Shown here piece after piece: positions 33,205 to 43,349 of a stretch of 64,000 bases of DNA. The translations under genes were made by a program, and so were the position numbers. Origin of the DNA: Vombatus ursinus. Its lineage: Eukaryota; Chordata; Mammalia; Diprotodontia; Vombatidae. The notes under the pieces are model-generated. The model ran no database searches. It had not been told where the DNA came from and saw nothing but the letters and a program-made list of their open reading frames with translations. Location of the stretch: assembly GCF_900497805.2 (NCBI RefSeq), contig NW_020954557.1, forward strand, positions 34,122,613-34,186,612, read 5' to 3'. Position 1 is the stretch's first letter, and every line of letters begins with the position of its first letter.

Positions 33205-34313
33205 ATCCTTGTCCAGATCATGCCCTCTAACCTTAGGTGTTCCCCAGGGCTCTGCCCTGAGTCCTCTTTATATATTACTTTACTTGGTGATCTCTTCAGC
33301 TTCCACAGATTTAATTATCATCTCTATACTACTGATTCTCAAATCTACCTTTCCTGCCCCAACTGCTCTGCTGACCAATCTTCACATCTCCAACTGCCTT
33401 TCAGACTTCTCAAAATGGAGGTACAGAAGACATCTCAAACTTACCAAGTCCAAAAGGAAACCTATTAGCTTTCCCCTAAACCCTCGGCTCCCTGCCCCCC
33501 TTCCCTATTACTGTGAGGGCAAGCAATGCCACCTTCCCAGTTTCTCAGGCTCACAACCTAGGTGTCATCTTCGATTCCTCATTATGTATTGCCAAGGCCT
33601 ATTGATTTCACCTTTGCAAAATCTCTCAAATACTCCTCCTTCTTTCCTCTGCTACAGCCACCACTCCAGTGCAGGTCCTCATCACCTCAAGCCTAGATTA
33701 CTGCAATAGCCTGCTGGTGGACCTGCCTGCCTCACGTTTCTCCCGTCCAACTGCTACTCAGTCATTAAGGTGATTTTCTTAAAATGTAGGTCCAGTCATG
33801 CGTCCTCCCTACTCAAAAAACTCCAGTGGTTTCTTACTGCCTCCAGGGGCAAGTACAAAATCCTCTGTTTGGCACTCAAAGCCCTTCATAACCTAGCCAT
33901 CTCCTACACCTTTCCAGTCTTCTTACCCCTTAATCCCTTGTCATGTACTCTTCAATCTAGTGATAATGGCTTCCTGGTTGTTCCACAAACAAGACACTCC
34001 TTCTCTTGACTCAAGCATTTTTTCTGGCTGTCTTGATGCCTCATCTCTACCTACTGACCTCCTTTAAATCTCAACTGAAATTCCATCTTCCATAGGAAGC
34101 TTTTTCCAACCAGTCTCAATTCTAGTACCTGCCCTCTATTAATTATTTCCTGTCTATCCTGTACATAGCTTGTTCGTACACATTTGTTTTCTCCTCCAAT
34201 AGACTGAGGGCTTTTTGAGGGCAGAGAATGTCTTTTTGTTTCTTTTTGCATCCCCAGAACATAGCACAGTGCCTGGAACACAGTAGACCCTTAATAAATG
34301 TTTACTGATTGAC
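33205..34313 (+). mobile_element. L2 LINE 3' region, best copy, about 1.1 kb
   Basis: It carries the reverse transcriptase motif GVPQGSALSP at 33236-33265 and, in another frame, FNYHLYTTDSQIYLS (from FNYHLYADDTQIYLS) at about 33310-33354, so a frameshift separates them and the catalytic YADD reads YTTD. L2 order then runs on through 'caggtcctcatcacctcaag', 'ggcactcaaagcccttcata' and 'ccatcttccataggaagctt' to the terminus 'cagtgcctggaacacagtag' / 'acccttaataaatgtttact'. Full L2 is several kb, so the 5' part is missing. The 166-codon frame at 33209-33709 is the largest open frame in the window and belongs to this element. Confidence 0.9.
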
Positions 34314-34413
34314 AGACAAAATATTAATCCAATGGTGCCTCCCATGAGTCAATATTATTACAGTACCTTTAACAGGGAGCTAACTAATCTTCATTTTTTA
34401 GCGAGACATCAAT

Positions 34414-34500
34414 AAACAAAGTAGTAGATGCTCACTGATTGGGGAATGGTTAGACTAATCGTGTGCGTTTGTTTCCAAGTCTTTGCTATCTAGCATAGGT
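34414..34500. mobile_element. L1 fragment with locally inverted half
   Basis: 34414-34457 is the reverse complement of 36029-36072 with about two mismatches in 44. The next piece, from about 34468 ('gtttgtttccaagtctttgc'), instead matches 36067-36095 directly. Both halves meet at a shared TTTGTTT word. In the neighbour L1 the two halves have the same orientation, so one half has been flipped here. Confidence 0.7.
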
Positions 34501-34598
34501 AGAGAATTGTTAAGGAATTTGCTGACGGTCCAAAAAAATGCATTAAATGTCAGAGCTGAAATGGGGTCACAGAACTAGTGACTGCTACCCCTATATTT

Positions 34599-34838
34599 GG
34601 GGCAGCTAGGTGGCACAGTGGATAGAGTCCCAGGCATGAAGTCAGGAAGACTCACCTTTCCGAGTTCAAATCTGGCCTCAGACACTTATTAGCTATGTGA
34701 TCGGGGGCAAGTTACTTAATCCTGTTCACCTCGGTTGCCTTACGTGTAAATATGAATGGGAAAAGGAAAAGGCAAACGCTTCGGTATCTCTGCCAAGAAA
34801 ACCCCAAATAAAGAGTCAGACAACTGAAAAAACAACCG
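34599..34838 (+). mobile_element. RTE-tailed marsupial SINE (MAR1-like), full length
   Basis: The plus-strand version of the family: head 'ggggcagctaggtggcacag', 'gtcaggaagactcacctttc', 'cggttgccttacgtgtaaat', 'gcttcggtatctctgccaag', 'aaaaccccaaataaagagtc' and the RTE-like tail 'agacaactgaaaaaacaacc'. Part of the 122-codon frame at 34697-35065 runs through it by chance. Confidence 0.85.
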
Positions 34839-35059
34839 AACAAATGCTTATATTCAGCAGAAAAATTATATGTCAGGTATTAACAGAATATTATTCCTAT
34901 ATTCAATTCCAATATTTTGTTAATATTCTTACATATGTATATAACTTAATAGTTTTCAGTGTTTTCATTAACCATATCCTATTTGATTCTCATAGCCAGT
35001 CAGTGAAGAAGGCAAGAAGGGTATTATTACATCCATACAATGTCTATATAAGACAGACA

Positions 35060-35165
35060 ACATAGCACAGTGGATAGACTCTGGACTTAAGTCACCTCTG
35101 GCAATTACTATGTTTAGGGCCATGAGTAAATGACCACTGTCCCCAGTACCTATAGAATAGGTCAC
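35060..35165 (+). mobile_element. SINE remnant, poor
   Basis: 'acatagcacagtggatagac' and 'tctggacttaagtcacctct' recall a SINE head; the rest has decayed. The preceding 34945-35030 may be the reversed tail of another CORE-SINE ('tttgattctcatagccagtc'). Confidence 0.4.
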
Positions 35166-35539
35166 TTAAATGAGATGCTTTAAAACTTTAAAAAGTGCTA
35201 GTGTCATTAAATGCTCTCAAATAATAAAAATAAATGTCATTTCCCCTGTTGGCTTAAGTACCAATTTTATTTTTAAAAATGGGAGACTACGCATATTCAA
35301 ATTTTCTAGTTATTTAAGCCAAGACCCTTCAAAATAAGAATCTTTAGGCTTAATGGCTAGAATTATAGACAGATTTCCCTTTTACTTCTTCAGATTACAA
35401 CTCCCATCTCAGTGAAAGCAAAATCATAAATCAAATGAGTAGTCAAATCAGAAGTTCCACATTTAAGTCACAACCTTGCCATGAATTCTGAGGACTATGC
35501 TGGGGTGGGGGTGGGGGGGTAGTTTTTATTAATGTTTTT

Positions 35540-36350
35540 TTCTTTTTCTTTTTTTCTTTTCTTTTCTTTTTTTTTTTTTAAAACATCACCATAATGTCTT
35601 TTTTTTTTTTAATATCACCATAATTTCCTTCCTCCTTCTTCTCCCTGAGACATTTCATATAATAAATAGTACTGTTAAAGACAAAAAGAAGAGTGGGGAA
35701 AAAAATCACCATAACAGATCAATACATTGATAAAAAGTCTTAAAAACGTGCAACATACAACACTTGCCGACTTCCCACCTCTGCAAAAGGGTGAGGCTGT
35801 CTTTTCACATATATCTCATCTTTTGAACTGTACTTGTTCTATATAATTTTATGATATTCACTTGATTTTTTTTGTGGTTCTGTTTACACTGTCATAATTA
35901 TGTATATTGTTTTCTTGACTTTGCTCACATCACTTGCCATCAGTTCACGAAGATCTTTCCATGTTTCTCTTTATTCATCATGTTCACCTTTTTTCACAGT
36001 ACAGTAATATGCTACTTCTGAACACAATTAGTCTAAACATTCCCCAATCAATGAGCATCTACTACTTTGTTTCCAAGTCTTTGCTATCTATCATGTTATA
36101 AATATTTTGGTATATATGGGGATTTTCTTCCTTTCGGTGGTCGTCTTAGAGTAATGAATGGTATGTATAAGTATGGCCATTTTAGTTCTTTATTTGCTAA
36201 TTCCAAATTGCTTTCTAAAATGATTATATTCATTTTCAGCTCTAACCATGAATGAATTAGTGTATCCATCTTCCCACAACCCATTCAATATTGACTATTC
36301 CTATTGTCAACTTTGCCATTTTGCAAGGTATTATGTTTTCCAATAAATAA
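35540..36350 (-). mobile_element. L1 LINE 3' portion, reversed
   Basis: It opens with a T-rich block (35543-35610), the reversed poly(A). Then come 'tttgctcacatcacttgcca', 'tcagttcacgaagatctttc', 'gtctaaacattccccaatca', 'gtttccaagtctttgctatc', 'ataaatattttggtatatat' and 'ccaaattgctttctaaaatg'. This is the order found in reversed marsupial L1 copies, parallel to the ORF2 end in other mammals. No ORF2 frame is open. A duplicated 'aatatcaccataat' block lies near 35585 and 35612. Confidence 0.75.
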
Positions 36351-36569
36351 ATAATCACTAGTAGGCAGAAGCAACTGCTTAATTTATTTGGCCAGATCAG
36401 CAAAATTCTTTCATCATGTACCTTTAAAGTAAAAATTTTTAGTGTGAATCCCTGAACTGCATATTTACTTATTTATAAATTACACACGTACTACTATGCT
36501 AATTATGTGCATTATAAAACATGTATTAAAATAGGCATCTCAATGACAGAAATGAAATACATTTGAGCC

Positions 36570-36840
36570 CAGAGTTTACTGACTAGGGGAGTGACAAGAT
36601 TAGATCCACGCTTTAGAAATATCATTTTGGTCATCTTATGGAGAATGGATTTAGGAGAAGATAGACTTAAGACAAAAAGACAACAGGAAGCTAATTTTTA
36701 AAAATCACACGTGAAAGAGGTACTGAGAGCATGAAGTAGGCAGGGCATTGGCTGTGTGAGTGGACTGCAAGGATCATATGTGAGAGAGTTTGTAAAATAG
36801 AAATCTCAAGATTTGGCAACTGATTAGATCACATACCCTG
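36570..36840 (-). mobile_element. L2 LINE fragment, reversed
   Basis: 'gggagtgacaagattagatc', 'cacgctttagaaatatcatt' and 'gttggtcatcttatggaga'-like blocks, then 'aagatttggcaactgattag', follow the reversed RT-end region of L2. The middle is poorly preserved. Confidence 0.65.
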
Positions 36841-36961
36841 TGAAGTCAGGTCAATTTCCACTTTGGAAACCACTGGGCTATACCAAAAAAATCAAAGTGA
36901 ATTCTCTTGATAAAGCCGTTAAAATTATTCTTTCAGACAGTAAGCACTTGTTTGCTGAAAT

Positions 36962-37065
36962 CAACCATCAAGTATTTATTAAGCACAGACTATGTGCCAA
37001 GCACTGTGTTATAAACTAGTGATACAAACACAAAAACAAAGCAACCTTTACTAAAAGAGTTTCCC
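36962..37065 (-). mobile_element. L2 3' tip, reversed
   Basis: 'caagtatttattaagcacag', 'actatgtgccaagcactgtg' and 'agtgatacaaacacaaaaac' are the reversed L2 terminus, about 100 bp. Confidence 0.75.
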
Positions 37066-38878
37066 TAGAAATGGATTAAGTCACTTTATTCTATGTCCAC
37101 ACACCTGACCCTGGCCAATTGTGCACAAGGATATTACTGGTTAAAGGGGATCAGGAGACATCAAAGTACGCTGACTTTGTATAACTGCATCTTTGCTCAA
37201 AAGAAAAAAAAAATTCCTCTACTACTAATGCATCAATAATGTCATTTGTAAACCAAAAAACAGTAAATTACAAAAACATAATTAACCATCCTCCCCAAGA
37301 AAAATGAATTCATAATGATTTGGAGGGAAAGATTCCAAATTTTGTTCTAAACTTCAAATTACAAAAAATAACAACTCTAAAATACATTACTTCTAGGGGG
37401 AAAAAAATCCCACTTGATTAATCTGCTATTTATCTACAAGAAAACCACAATCTTGAATGACCTCCATAAATAGATAATAGATTCCACTCCAAGGTAACAT
37501 ATGCAAGTCCACAAGGGCTGGCATATTGCTTTAGCAATGATCTCACATACATTTCTTCCCCAGTAAAACTACCTTTCCAGAAATAAGCACAGCTTTTCAG
37601 ATATAGCAGGCTATAAAACAGTTCAAGAGGCCTCCAATAACCCTTTCATTAGTTTCAGATGCAAATGCATTCAAAATATTGAAACATCTCCAAATAAAGT
37701 CTTATGAGACAGGAAGGGTAAAAATTCCCCTTTCTTTCCCATCCTCCACACTTCCCTGAATCAGAAAACTTAATAAAGATTTTAAGCTATATTGTCAGCT
37801 ACTACTATATCTTTGGATTTTAAATCCACACTATGGAAAATGGTGACATTTTTATTGGACTTTGGAGTTTTCTAATTCTTATCACAGCATGCCAGTCTTT
37901 TACATTTCACAGGAAGAGCTTAACCTTTCTCTTACTTACACCTCTAGGCATCTTTCAGAATCCTTGTAACCTACACAGGGTCATTTTGACCATATTCTCA
38001 ACTGACTTCTCTCAGAGAGAAGGGGTGTTTAATACATCTGGCAAGCAGATGAATAGGGGATGTGGCAATACTATGAAAAGGTGACAGTAATCCAAGTTCC
38101 AATACACTATTTATAATTTAACAGTAAGCCTCCCCTCTATTCTTCTCCGCCCATCGAGCCTAAAACAGCAAAAATATTTTTTTAAAAAACCTGATACATA
38201 CTCCTTCCCCACTTCCCTAATTGAAGGTGCAATTATTCATTCATTCTCTTTCCCTTTGTCCCCACCCCCACTCCACCTGGTCTATGTACATATTCTGTTG
38301 ATAGAATTACCAATGAAGCCTCATTTTTTTGAGGGGTCCTCAAATGCTATTATTCCTTCAAAATTCAGGGTACAAGTTAAATATGTAAAAGCACTTTACA
38401 AGCTTTAAAGTGTTATGATAATAACTAATAGCATTTATATGATTATGATTATTATTATAAATAAGGTCCAGCAGTGTAATTACTCCAACATGGTAAGGGG
38501 TAAAACTATACACTGTACTTTCATTCACAAGTTTATGCTCAACTTTTAAAACTAACAAGTTGTGTAAACGTAAATGACTACCCTGAAGTCAATGATACAC
38601 AATTTTGCTGCTTTGTACTTCTCTGGGGGCATTTTCCTTTGATTCACTGTTGATCAATGATGCACATTATTTGGATATGCTGCAGCAATTTGTTTTACCT
38701 CAATTATAAATTTCATGGCCCAGCTCAACTTTTAGCAAGAAGACACAGTTCTGCCCCTTTATAGAATGGACAGACACCATTTCTGGACTTCACTTTCTTC
38801 AAGAAATAAATCAGACATCAGACTTCTATATCAGTTTAGTGTAGGAATCTACAAATTATCAAGGCACCTGATCTTTCA
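37066..38878. other. Unannotated, largely unique-looking DNA
   Basis: About 1.8 kb without a recognised repeat or gene. The 83-codon plus frame at 37833-38084 and the 66-codon minus frame at 38358-38558 have no domain or splice support. Confidence 0.45.
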
Positions 38879-38879
38879 T

Positions 38880-39022
38880 TTAGTCTTAGAGTTGCCTGGG
38901 GGTATTGAGAAATTAAGTGGCCTGCCCAAAGTCACATAGTCAGTATATGTAAAAATCTGACCTTGAACCCAGGTCTTCCAGACTTCTCAGCCCAGCACTT
39001 TATTCACTTAGATACACAGTCT
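38880..39022 (-). mobile_element. MIR-type SINE
   Basis: 'gttgcctgggggtattgaga', 'gtggcctgcccaaagtcaca', 'tgaacccaggtcttccagac' and 'cagcccagcactttattcac' are a reversed CORE-SINE head and CORE. Confidence 0.7.
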
Positions 39023-39024
39023 CT

Positions 39025-40436
39025 CTTTACAATGTTATCTGTTATTATAAACATTCCATTGGGTGTTAGATCTGTGCAGAAGATGCCTTAAAAAAAAAAT
39101 TCTCCCCAGGCAAAGATGTTACAAATATCAAAGCCTTCACGCTTAACTTCTTATTGTTAAGCAAATGACTACTGGAAACCAGCAAGCACCATACCTGTAA
39201 ACAGTATTTGTGACCAATAGCAACTGAGAAGGATGTAAATAAATACTTAACTACCTACTCTAACATGAGCACCATGGCACAAAACAAGGCACCACTGAGG
39301 ACAAATTGTTAAATTTTCAATGTGAGCATTTACACCTCAGAGATTGGCAAATGCTACCAAAACAGGGCTTGATTTATTGTTTTGTTAACTGTCTAGACTC
39401 AAGAAAGTGGAGAAAATGTCAATAAATGCAGATTAAAATTAAAGTGCATAGTGCCTACATTTCAGAGAGCTGGTTGTCAAACATTTACCAGTCCATCACT
39501 CACTGCAAAGGCTATTTAGATATAGTCAAACAGGACAGGCAGGGTCTGGCCATAGGAAGGAGAGCATAATAATTAGTAGCAGGAAAGAACATTGGACATT
39601 TAGTTCTCCAGGTGGCCACTGTCAACCAAAACATTAAATGGAGACATAATCTCAATTGGGGGGGGGAAGGAACAGAGAGGGAGGCAAGCAAAGTAAGTCC
39701 AAAAAACTAGTAATTCCTTGCCTACTCTGCCCCAGTATTTTTCTTCTTCTACTCCAAAGTAAATACAGTGTAAGAATTGCTTTTCCTGGGTGGGAATACC
39801 AGTATTCCCGTCTCTGAAGATTGAAGGATTAATTTTCTCCATCCCATTCCTACATACCTCTACTCATTCAGCCCCACAACTCAAATTCAGTATGTGACTT
39901 AACAAAAAAAAACAAAAACAAAAACAAAAAACCCAACTTGCTGTAGTACCTTTCCCCACCTTCCAAATTCCTGGCTACCACCAGCCCACCTCAGCCTAGG
40001 TTACAGAGTCGAATAATCCTCGGAGATCACTATAGCACTTTACAAAAGCACTAGACAGACAGAAGTAGACACCTAGCCAGAAAAAGTATTTTGAATTTAA
40101 ATACAATTTAAATTTTAAATGTTTTCAAACACAAAAGAGTACTCAGGTGGGACTAAAGCAAGTACTACACAAAGCCAAAGATCAAGTGATCTTTTTATAA
40201 AAGGGAAAGTTAAAAATCAGATCTTAAGAGAATAATTAAACCCTTCAGCCACATAAAGGGAGATAATAAAGACTAGAGGAGATCAAAGGGCTATGGTGTG
40301 AGTGGAGAGAGCCCAGATTTATTCTACTCTCGAGAAAGCATCTATAATTTCTTTTTTAATGTACAGAAGAATGCAGGTCAGAAATACAGCACTTCTGTTA
40401 CTTTTTTGTTAAATTTTATATATATATTTGCTTTTT
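39025..40436. other. Unannotated stretch
   Basis: No gene or repeat family is seen. A G9 run lies at 39658-39666 and an A/C-rich run at 39902-39933. An 80-codon minus frame at 39600-39842 has no recognisable motif. Confidence 0.45.
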
Positions 40437-40451
40437 AAAAACTATGCATGA

Positions 40452-40615
40452 TGGGGCAGCTAGGTGGCACAGTGAATAGAGCTCTGCCCTTATAGTCAGG
40501 AGGACCCAAGTTCCAATCCAGTCTCAGACACTTAACCCTTACTAGTTGTGTGACCCTAGGCAAGTCACTTAACCCTGATCGCCTCACCAGAAAACAAAAC
40601 AAAGCAAAACAAACA
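40452..40615 (+). mobile_element. Short tRNA-derived SINE (WSINE1-type) with duplication
   Basis: 'tggggcagctaggtggcaca', 'gtcaggaggacccaagttcc', 'agttgtgtgaccctaggcaa', 'gtcacttaaccctgatcgcc', then an A-rich tail. Flanks AAAAACTATGCAT (40437-40449) and AAAAACTATGGAT (40616-40628) match at 12 of 13 positions. Confidence 0.88.
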
Positions 40616-40629
40616 AAAAACTATGGATA

Positions 40630-40810
40630 ATAGGGTCATAGGTCCAGAGTCAGAAGGGACTTCAGAGGCTACCTACTCAAACCTCATTTAATAAATGAAG
40701 AAACTGAGGCCCAGGGAGATTAAGTAACTAGCCTACAGTCACACAGGTAGGAAGCAGACCATGAACTGAATGCCCATTCTCATGCCAGTGAATCATTTCA
40801 TTATACTACA
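40630..40810 (-). mobile_element. MIR-type SINE, reversed
   Basis: 'gggtcataggtccagagtca', 'gaagggacttcagaggctac', 'atgaagaaactgaggcccag', 'gtaactagcctacagtcaca' and a decayed head. It begins right after the short SINE's duplication. Confidence 0.75.
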
Positions 40811-40912
40811 ATGTGTATAAGAGAAGTTCAGTTTCTTATACAGGTCCCTTTCTTGCTCTTTGCAAATTGAAATGTTTATATTCATTAATGACTAAGGTCA
40901 CAATAAAAAAGA

Positions 40913-41065
40913 AAAGGCATTTATTAACTTCCACTATGTGCCAGACACTGAGGATATAAGGTCAACAAAAATGAAATATTTTCTGACTTCAGATACACAT
41001 AAACATTTATAAAATACATAAACGGTAATATGAGGAGGGTGTCAGGAAAGGCCCCATAAAGAAGA
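40913..41065 (-). mobile_element. L2 3' tip, reversed
   Basis: 'aaggcatttattaacttcca', 'ctatgtgccagacactgagg' then 'ggtgtcaggaaaggccccat': reversed L2 terminus plus about 100 bp of the next region. Confidence 0.7.
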
Positions 41066-41067
41066 CA

Positions 41068-41435
41068 GAGCAAGTTACTCCATCTGTCTAAACCTCAGTT
41101 TCCTCATCTGTAAATTTAGATGACTGGACTAACTTAATAATAAGAACCACCATAGTAGCCAACATTTATCATGCTTACTACATGGAACACTTTACAATTT
41201 TTATCTCATTTGATCCTCACAAGAGCCCTGGGAAGTAGGTTCTATTATTATCATTCCCATTTTACAGATGAGGAAACTAAAGCAAACAGAGGTTAAGTAA
41301 CTTGTCCAGGGTCACACAGCTAATAAGTGTCTGAAGCCAAATTTGAACTTAGGTCTCCCTGACTCTGGGTTTTACGCAATCTATTCACTGTGCCACCTAC
41401 ATGACCCCTGAGATCCCATCAAGTCTTCCTGCTAC
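41068..41435 (+). mobile_element. MIR-type SINE split by another SINE
   Basis: The left half, 41068-41131, reads 'cagagcaagttactccatct', 'aacctcagtttcctcatctg' and 'gatgactggacta'. Its expected continuation ('gagatcccatcaagtcttcc') appears at about 41409-41435, after a minus-strand SINE. The two parts are one older element opened by a later insertion. Confidence 0.65.
41140..41408 (-). mobile_element. THER1/MIR-type CORE-SINE, nested, near full length
   Basis: 'accaccatagtagccaacat', 'gaacactttacaatttttat', 'ctcatttgatcctcacaaga', 'cccattttacagatgaggaa', 'gtccagggtcacacagctaa' and 'cactgtgccacctacatgac'. Both the L2-like tail and the tRNA-like head are present. It sits inside the plus-strand MIR. 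Confidence 0.85.
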
Positions 41436-41439
41436 CAAA

Positions 41440-42150
41440 AATTTTCAAATGTAGAAAAGAAGAATTTATCTATGTGGCTTACCTTTAATCTTTGGAATGG
41501 AGAGACTGAAAGCAACAGACATGTAAATATTTTCTCCTTTCCACTCCCACCCCAATGATTTATAGCAAAAGCTTATGGGCAAGAGCTTTCCCATGCAAAC
41601 ATTGTACTTGTGAAGTGTGCTGTCCAGTGATTAGGACAGAGAATTGTGGAAACCGCTCTAGCCGAACAATAGTCACTCGTCTCATTTAATGTGAAAGTTG
41701 CATCACCCCACTGAGTGAAGATTCATTGAAGTGGGATTCACCAAGATGGGGAACAGATGGGAGAAGCTCTGCTCTGCTTGGTTTTGTACACATTTTGTGA
41801 CAACTAGCTTCTGCTTAGGTATGATACAACAGCCCAGGTGGTATTATCTGGGCACTCAGGTAAATGAGGAGAAGAAAATACTTTTCCCCTTGTTCTATAG
41901 AAAACATAACTTCAAAAATCCCATATGAAGCCTGCAAACTTGTTTTCAGAACCTTTGATGCTGCCTCAAAAGGATCTGTACCAAGGTAAAAAGAAAAGTC
42001 TTCCTAGAAAGGTTGCAAGGCATTAGAGAGAATAAATATAATTTTTCTCTCCTCTTTTAAAAGTCTTATAACCCTATAAGCCCAATTTCACTCAGGTAAA
42101 CTACACATTTTCATGTGTAGTTTCATCATTTCATCACTGATGTCTGATAA
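41440..42150. other. Unannotated stretch
   Basis: No repeat recognised. On the minus strand a GTAAG donor-like site at about 41478-41482 follows a weak acceptor, too little to call an exon. The 65-codon plus frame at 41731-41928 has no known motif. Confidence 0.4.
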
Positions 42151-42151
42151 G

Positions 42152-42365
42152 AAGCAACTTGATGTAGATGGAAAGATGTCCTTGGAGACAGGAAGACCCA
42201 AGTTGAAGTCCCCCATTCTGACACATACTAGCTCTGTGACCCGGGGCAAGTTAATTAACCTCTCAGTGCTCAAGGCATCTAAGTGGCTGAAAAGGTGAGA
42301 ACTTGCATGGGTTAAAACGTTTCTTATACTAACAAAATCATAGGTCCAGTTCCTCTATCTGTGGA
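42152..42365 (+). mobile_element. Marsupial tRNA-derived SINE, third type
   Basis: 'gagacaggaagacccaagtt', 'tactagctctgtgacccggg', 'caagttaattaacctctcag', 'tgctcaaggc' and an end 'aatcataggtccagttcctc'. The 'cctctcagtgctc...ggc' block and the 'caggtcc' end distinguish it from the other SINEs here; a clearer copy lies at 54462. Confidence 0.6.
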
Positions 42366-42411
42366 AAATCCCATCACAAAATGACCCTTGGTGGTAATTA
42401 TCTGTTATTAT

Positions 42412-42600
42412 GGCTCGGTGGATAACAAGTCAGCCTGTTAATACGGAAGAACTAGGTTCAAATGAGCCTCCAGCAGGTATTAACTGTGTAGCTGTGACCA
42501 AGTCACAGTCTCTTAGTGCCATCAACTATAAATCCATAAATTGTCTTTTTGCATTGTTTTGGAGTTCACTATTCTAATGAAATCAGTCTTGGACAACAAT
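42412..42600 (+). mobile_element. Marsupial SINE, diverged, third type
   Basis: 'ggtggataacaagtcagcct', 'actaggttcaaatgagcctc', 'gaccaagtcacagtctctta' and 'gtgccatcaactataaatcc' follow the same plan. It ends next to the GAAT microsatellite, which may have grown from its tail. Confidence 0.5.
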
Positions 42601-42639
42601 GAATGAATGAATGAATGAATGAATGAATGAATGAATGAA
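42601..42639 (+). repeat. (GAAT)n microsatellite
   Basis: Nine perfect GAAT units plus GAA, uninterrupted over 39 bp. It follows a decayed SINE directly. Perfect tetranucleotide tracts of this length are usually polymorphic. Confidence 0.97.
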
Positions 42640-42779
42640 AACACCACTATTGTCAACAAAACCTATTACATAAGTAAGGTATGTTTCTGTTGCAAACCTA
42701 CAATGACAGAAAAAGACCACACGACCCTTGGAGGGCATATGAGGGATGAATCATCCAAGGACCCTGGGTTAACTGTTCA

Positions 42780-42985
42780 TATTCCTATGGTGCTTTCAGG
42801 TTTACAAAGCACTTTCCACAAAACAACCCTGTGAGGAACCAAGTATAAATATAATAATTTTTAGAGATGACTACACAAAGTCTCAGAGGTGAAATGCAAC
42901 CAGCCTCAAAGCTAGAATTCAAACCAGGTCTCATGACTCCAAGGACTCCTTAACATCAGCACTTTCTACATTACCAAGGAATGAA
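42780..42985 (-). mobile_element. THER1/MIR-type SINE, reversed
   Basis: 'tcaggtttacaaagcacttt', 'acaaccctgtgaggaaccaa', 'caaagtctcagaggtgaaat', 'gctagaattcaaaccaggtc' and 'tgactccaaggactcc'. Diverged but in order. Confidence 0.65.
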
Positions 42986-43037
42986 TAGTCATTAAAATCA
43001 GCCCTCCGTCACTTCTACAATAAAAAATAATTCAGAA

Positions 43038-43130
43038 AAAAATGTTGAGTTTGGAGTCAGAGGACTTGGATTTGAATTCCAGTTTTTCCACTTGGGCAAA
43101 GTCACTTAACTTCCATATGATCCAATGAAC
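43038..43130 (+). mobile_element. MIR-type SINE fragment
   Basis: 'gagtttggagtcagaggact', 'tggatttgaattccagtttt' and 'gggcaaagtcacttaacttc': the tRNA-like half of a plus-strand SINE. Confidence 0.65.
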
Positions 43131-43303
43131 TTAAGATAATCCCTCAGGAAGTCCAAATGGGTAGGGGCAGGACACCCTAAAATTTCCAAGAATTCAGACT
43201 CTGACTGGCCAACATGCCTAGAAACCAACAAAAAGCAGGGGAGGGGGTATTTCAGAAAATAATAGCAGCGATCATTAGGACTACTAGCTTACACAGTCCA
43301 AAG

Positions 43304-43332
43304 GTCTGTCTGTCTCTCTGTCTCTCTCTCTC
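43304..43332 (+). repeat. (TCTG)/(TC) simple repeat
   Basis: TCTG units grade into TC units over about 29 bp, directly before the next L2. Confidence 0.9.
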
Positions 43333-43349
43333 ACCCTCTTGTCCCACAT

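Noticed and set aside
33209-33709. 166-codon open frame as a host gene
   Set aside because: It contains the GVPQGSALSP reverse transcriptase motif and lies within an L2 LINE.
34697-35065. 122-codon open frame as a host gene
   Set aside because: It starts inside an RTE-tailed SINE and runs into AT-rich DNA without any domain.
41478-41515. Possible minus-strand microexon of about 23 nt
   Set aside because: Acceptor-like and donor-like words flank it, but such pairs are common by chance and there is no supporting coding context.
42601-42639. CRISPR-like array
   Set aside because: It is a pure tetranucleotide microsatellite without spacers, in a mammalian genome.
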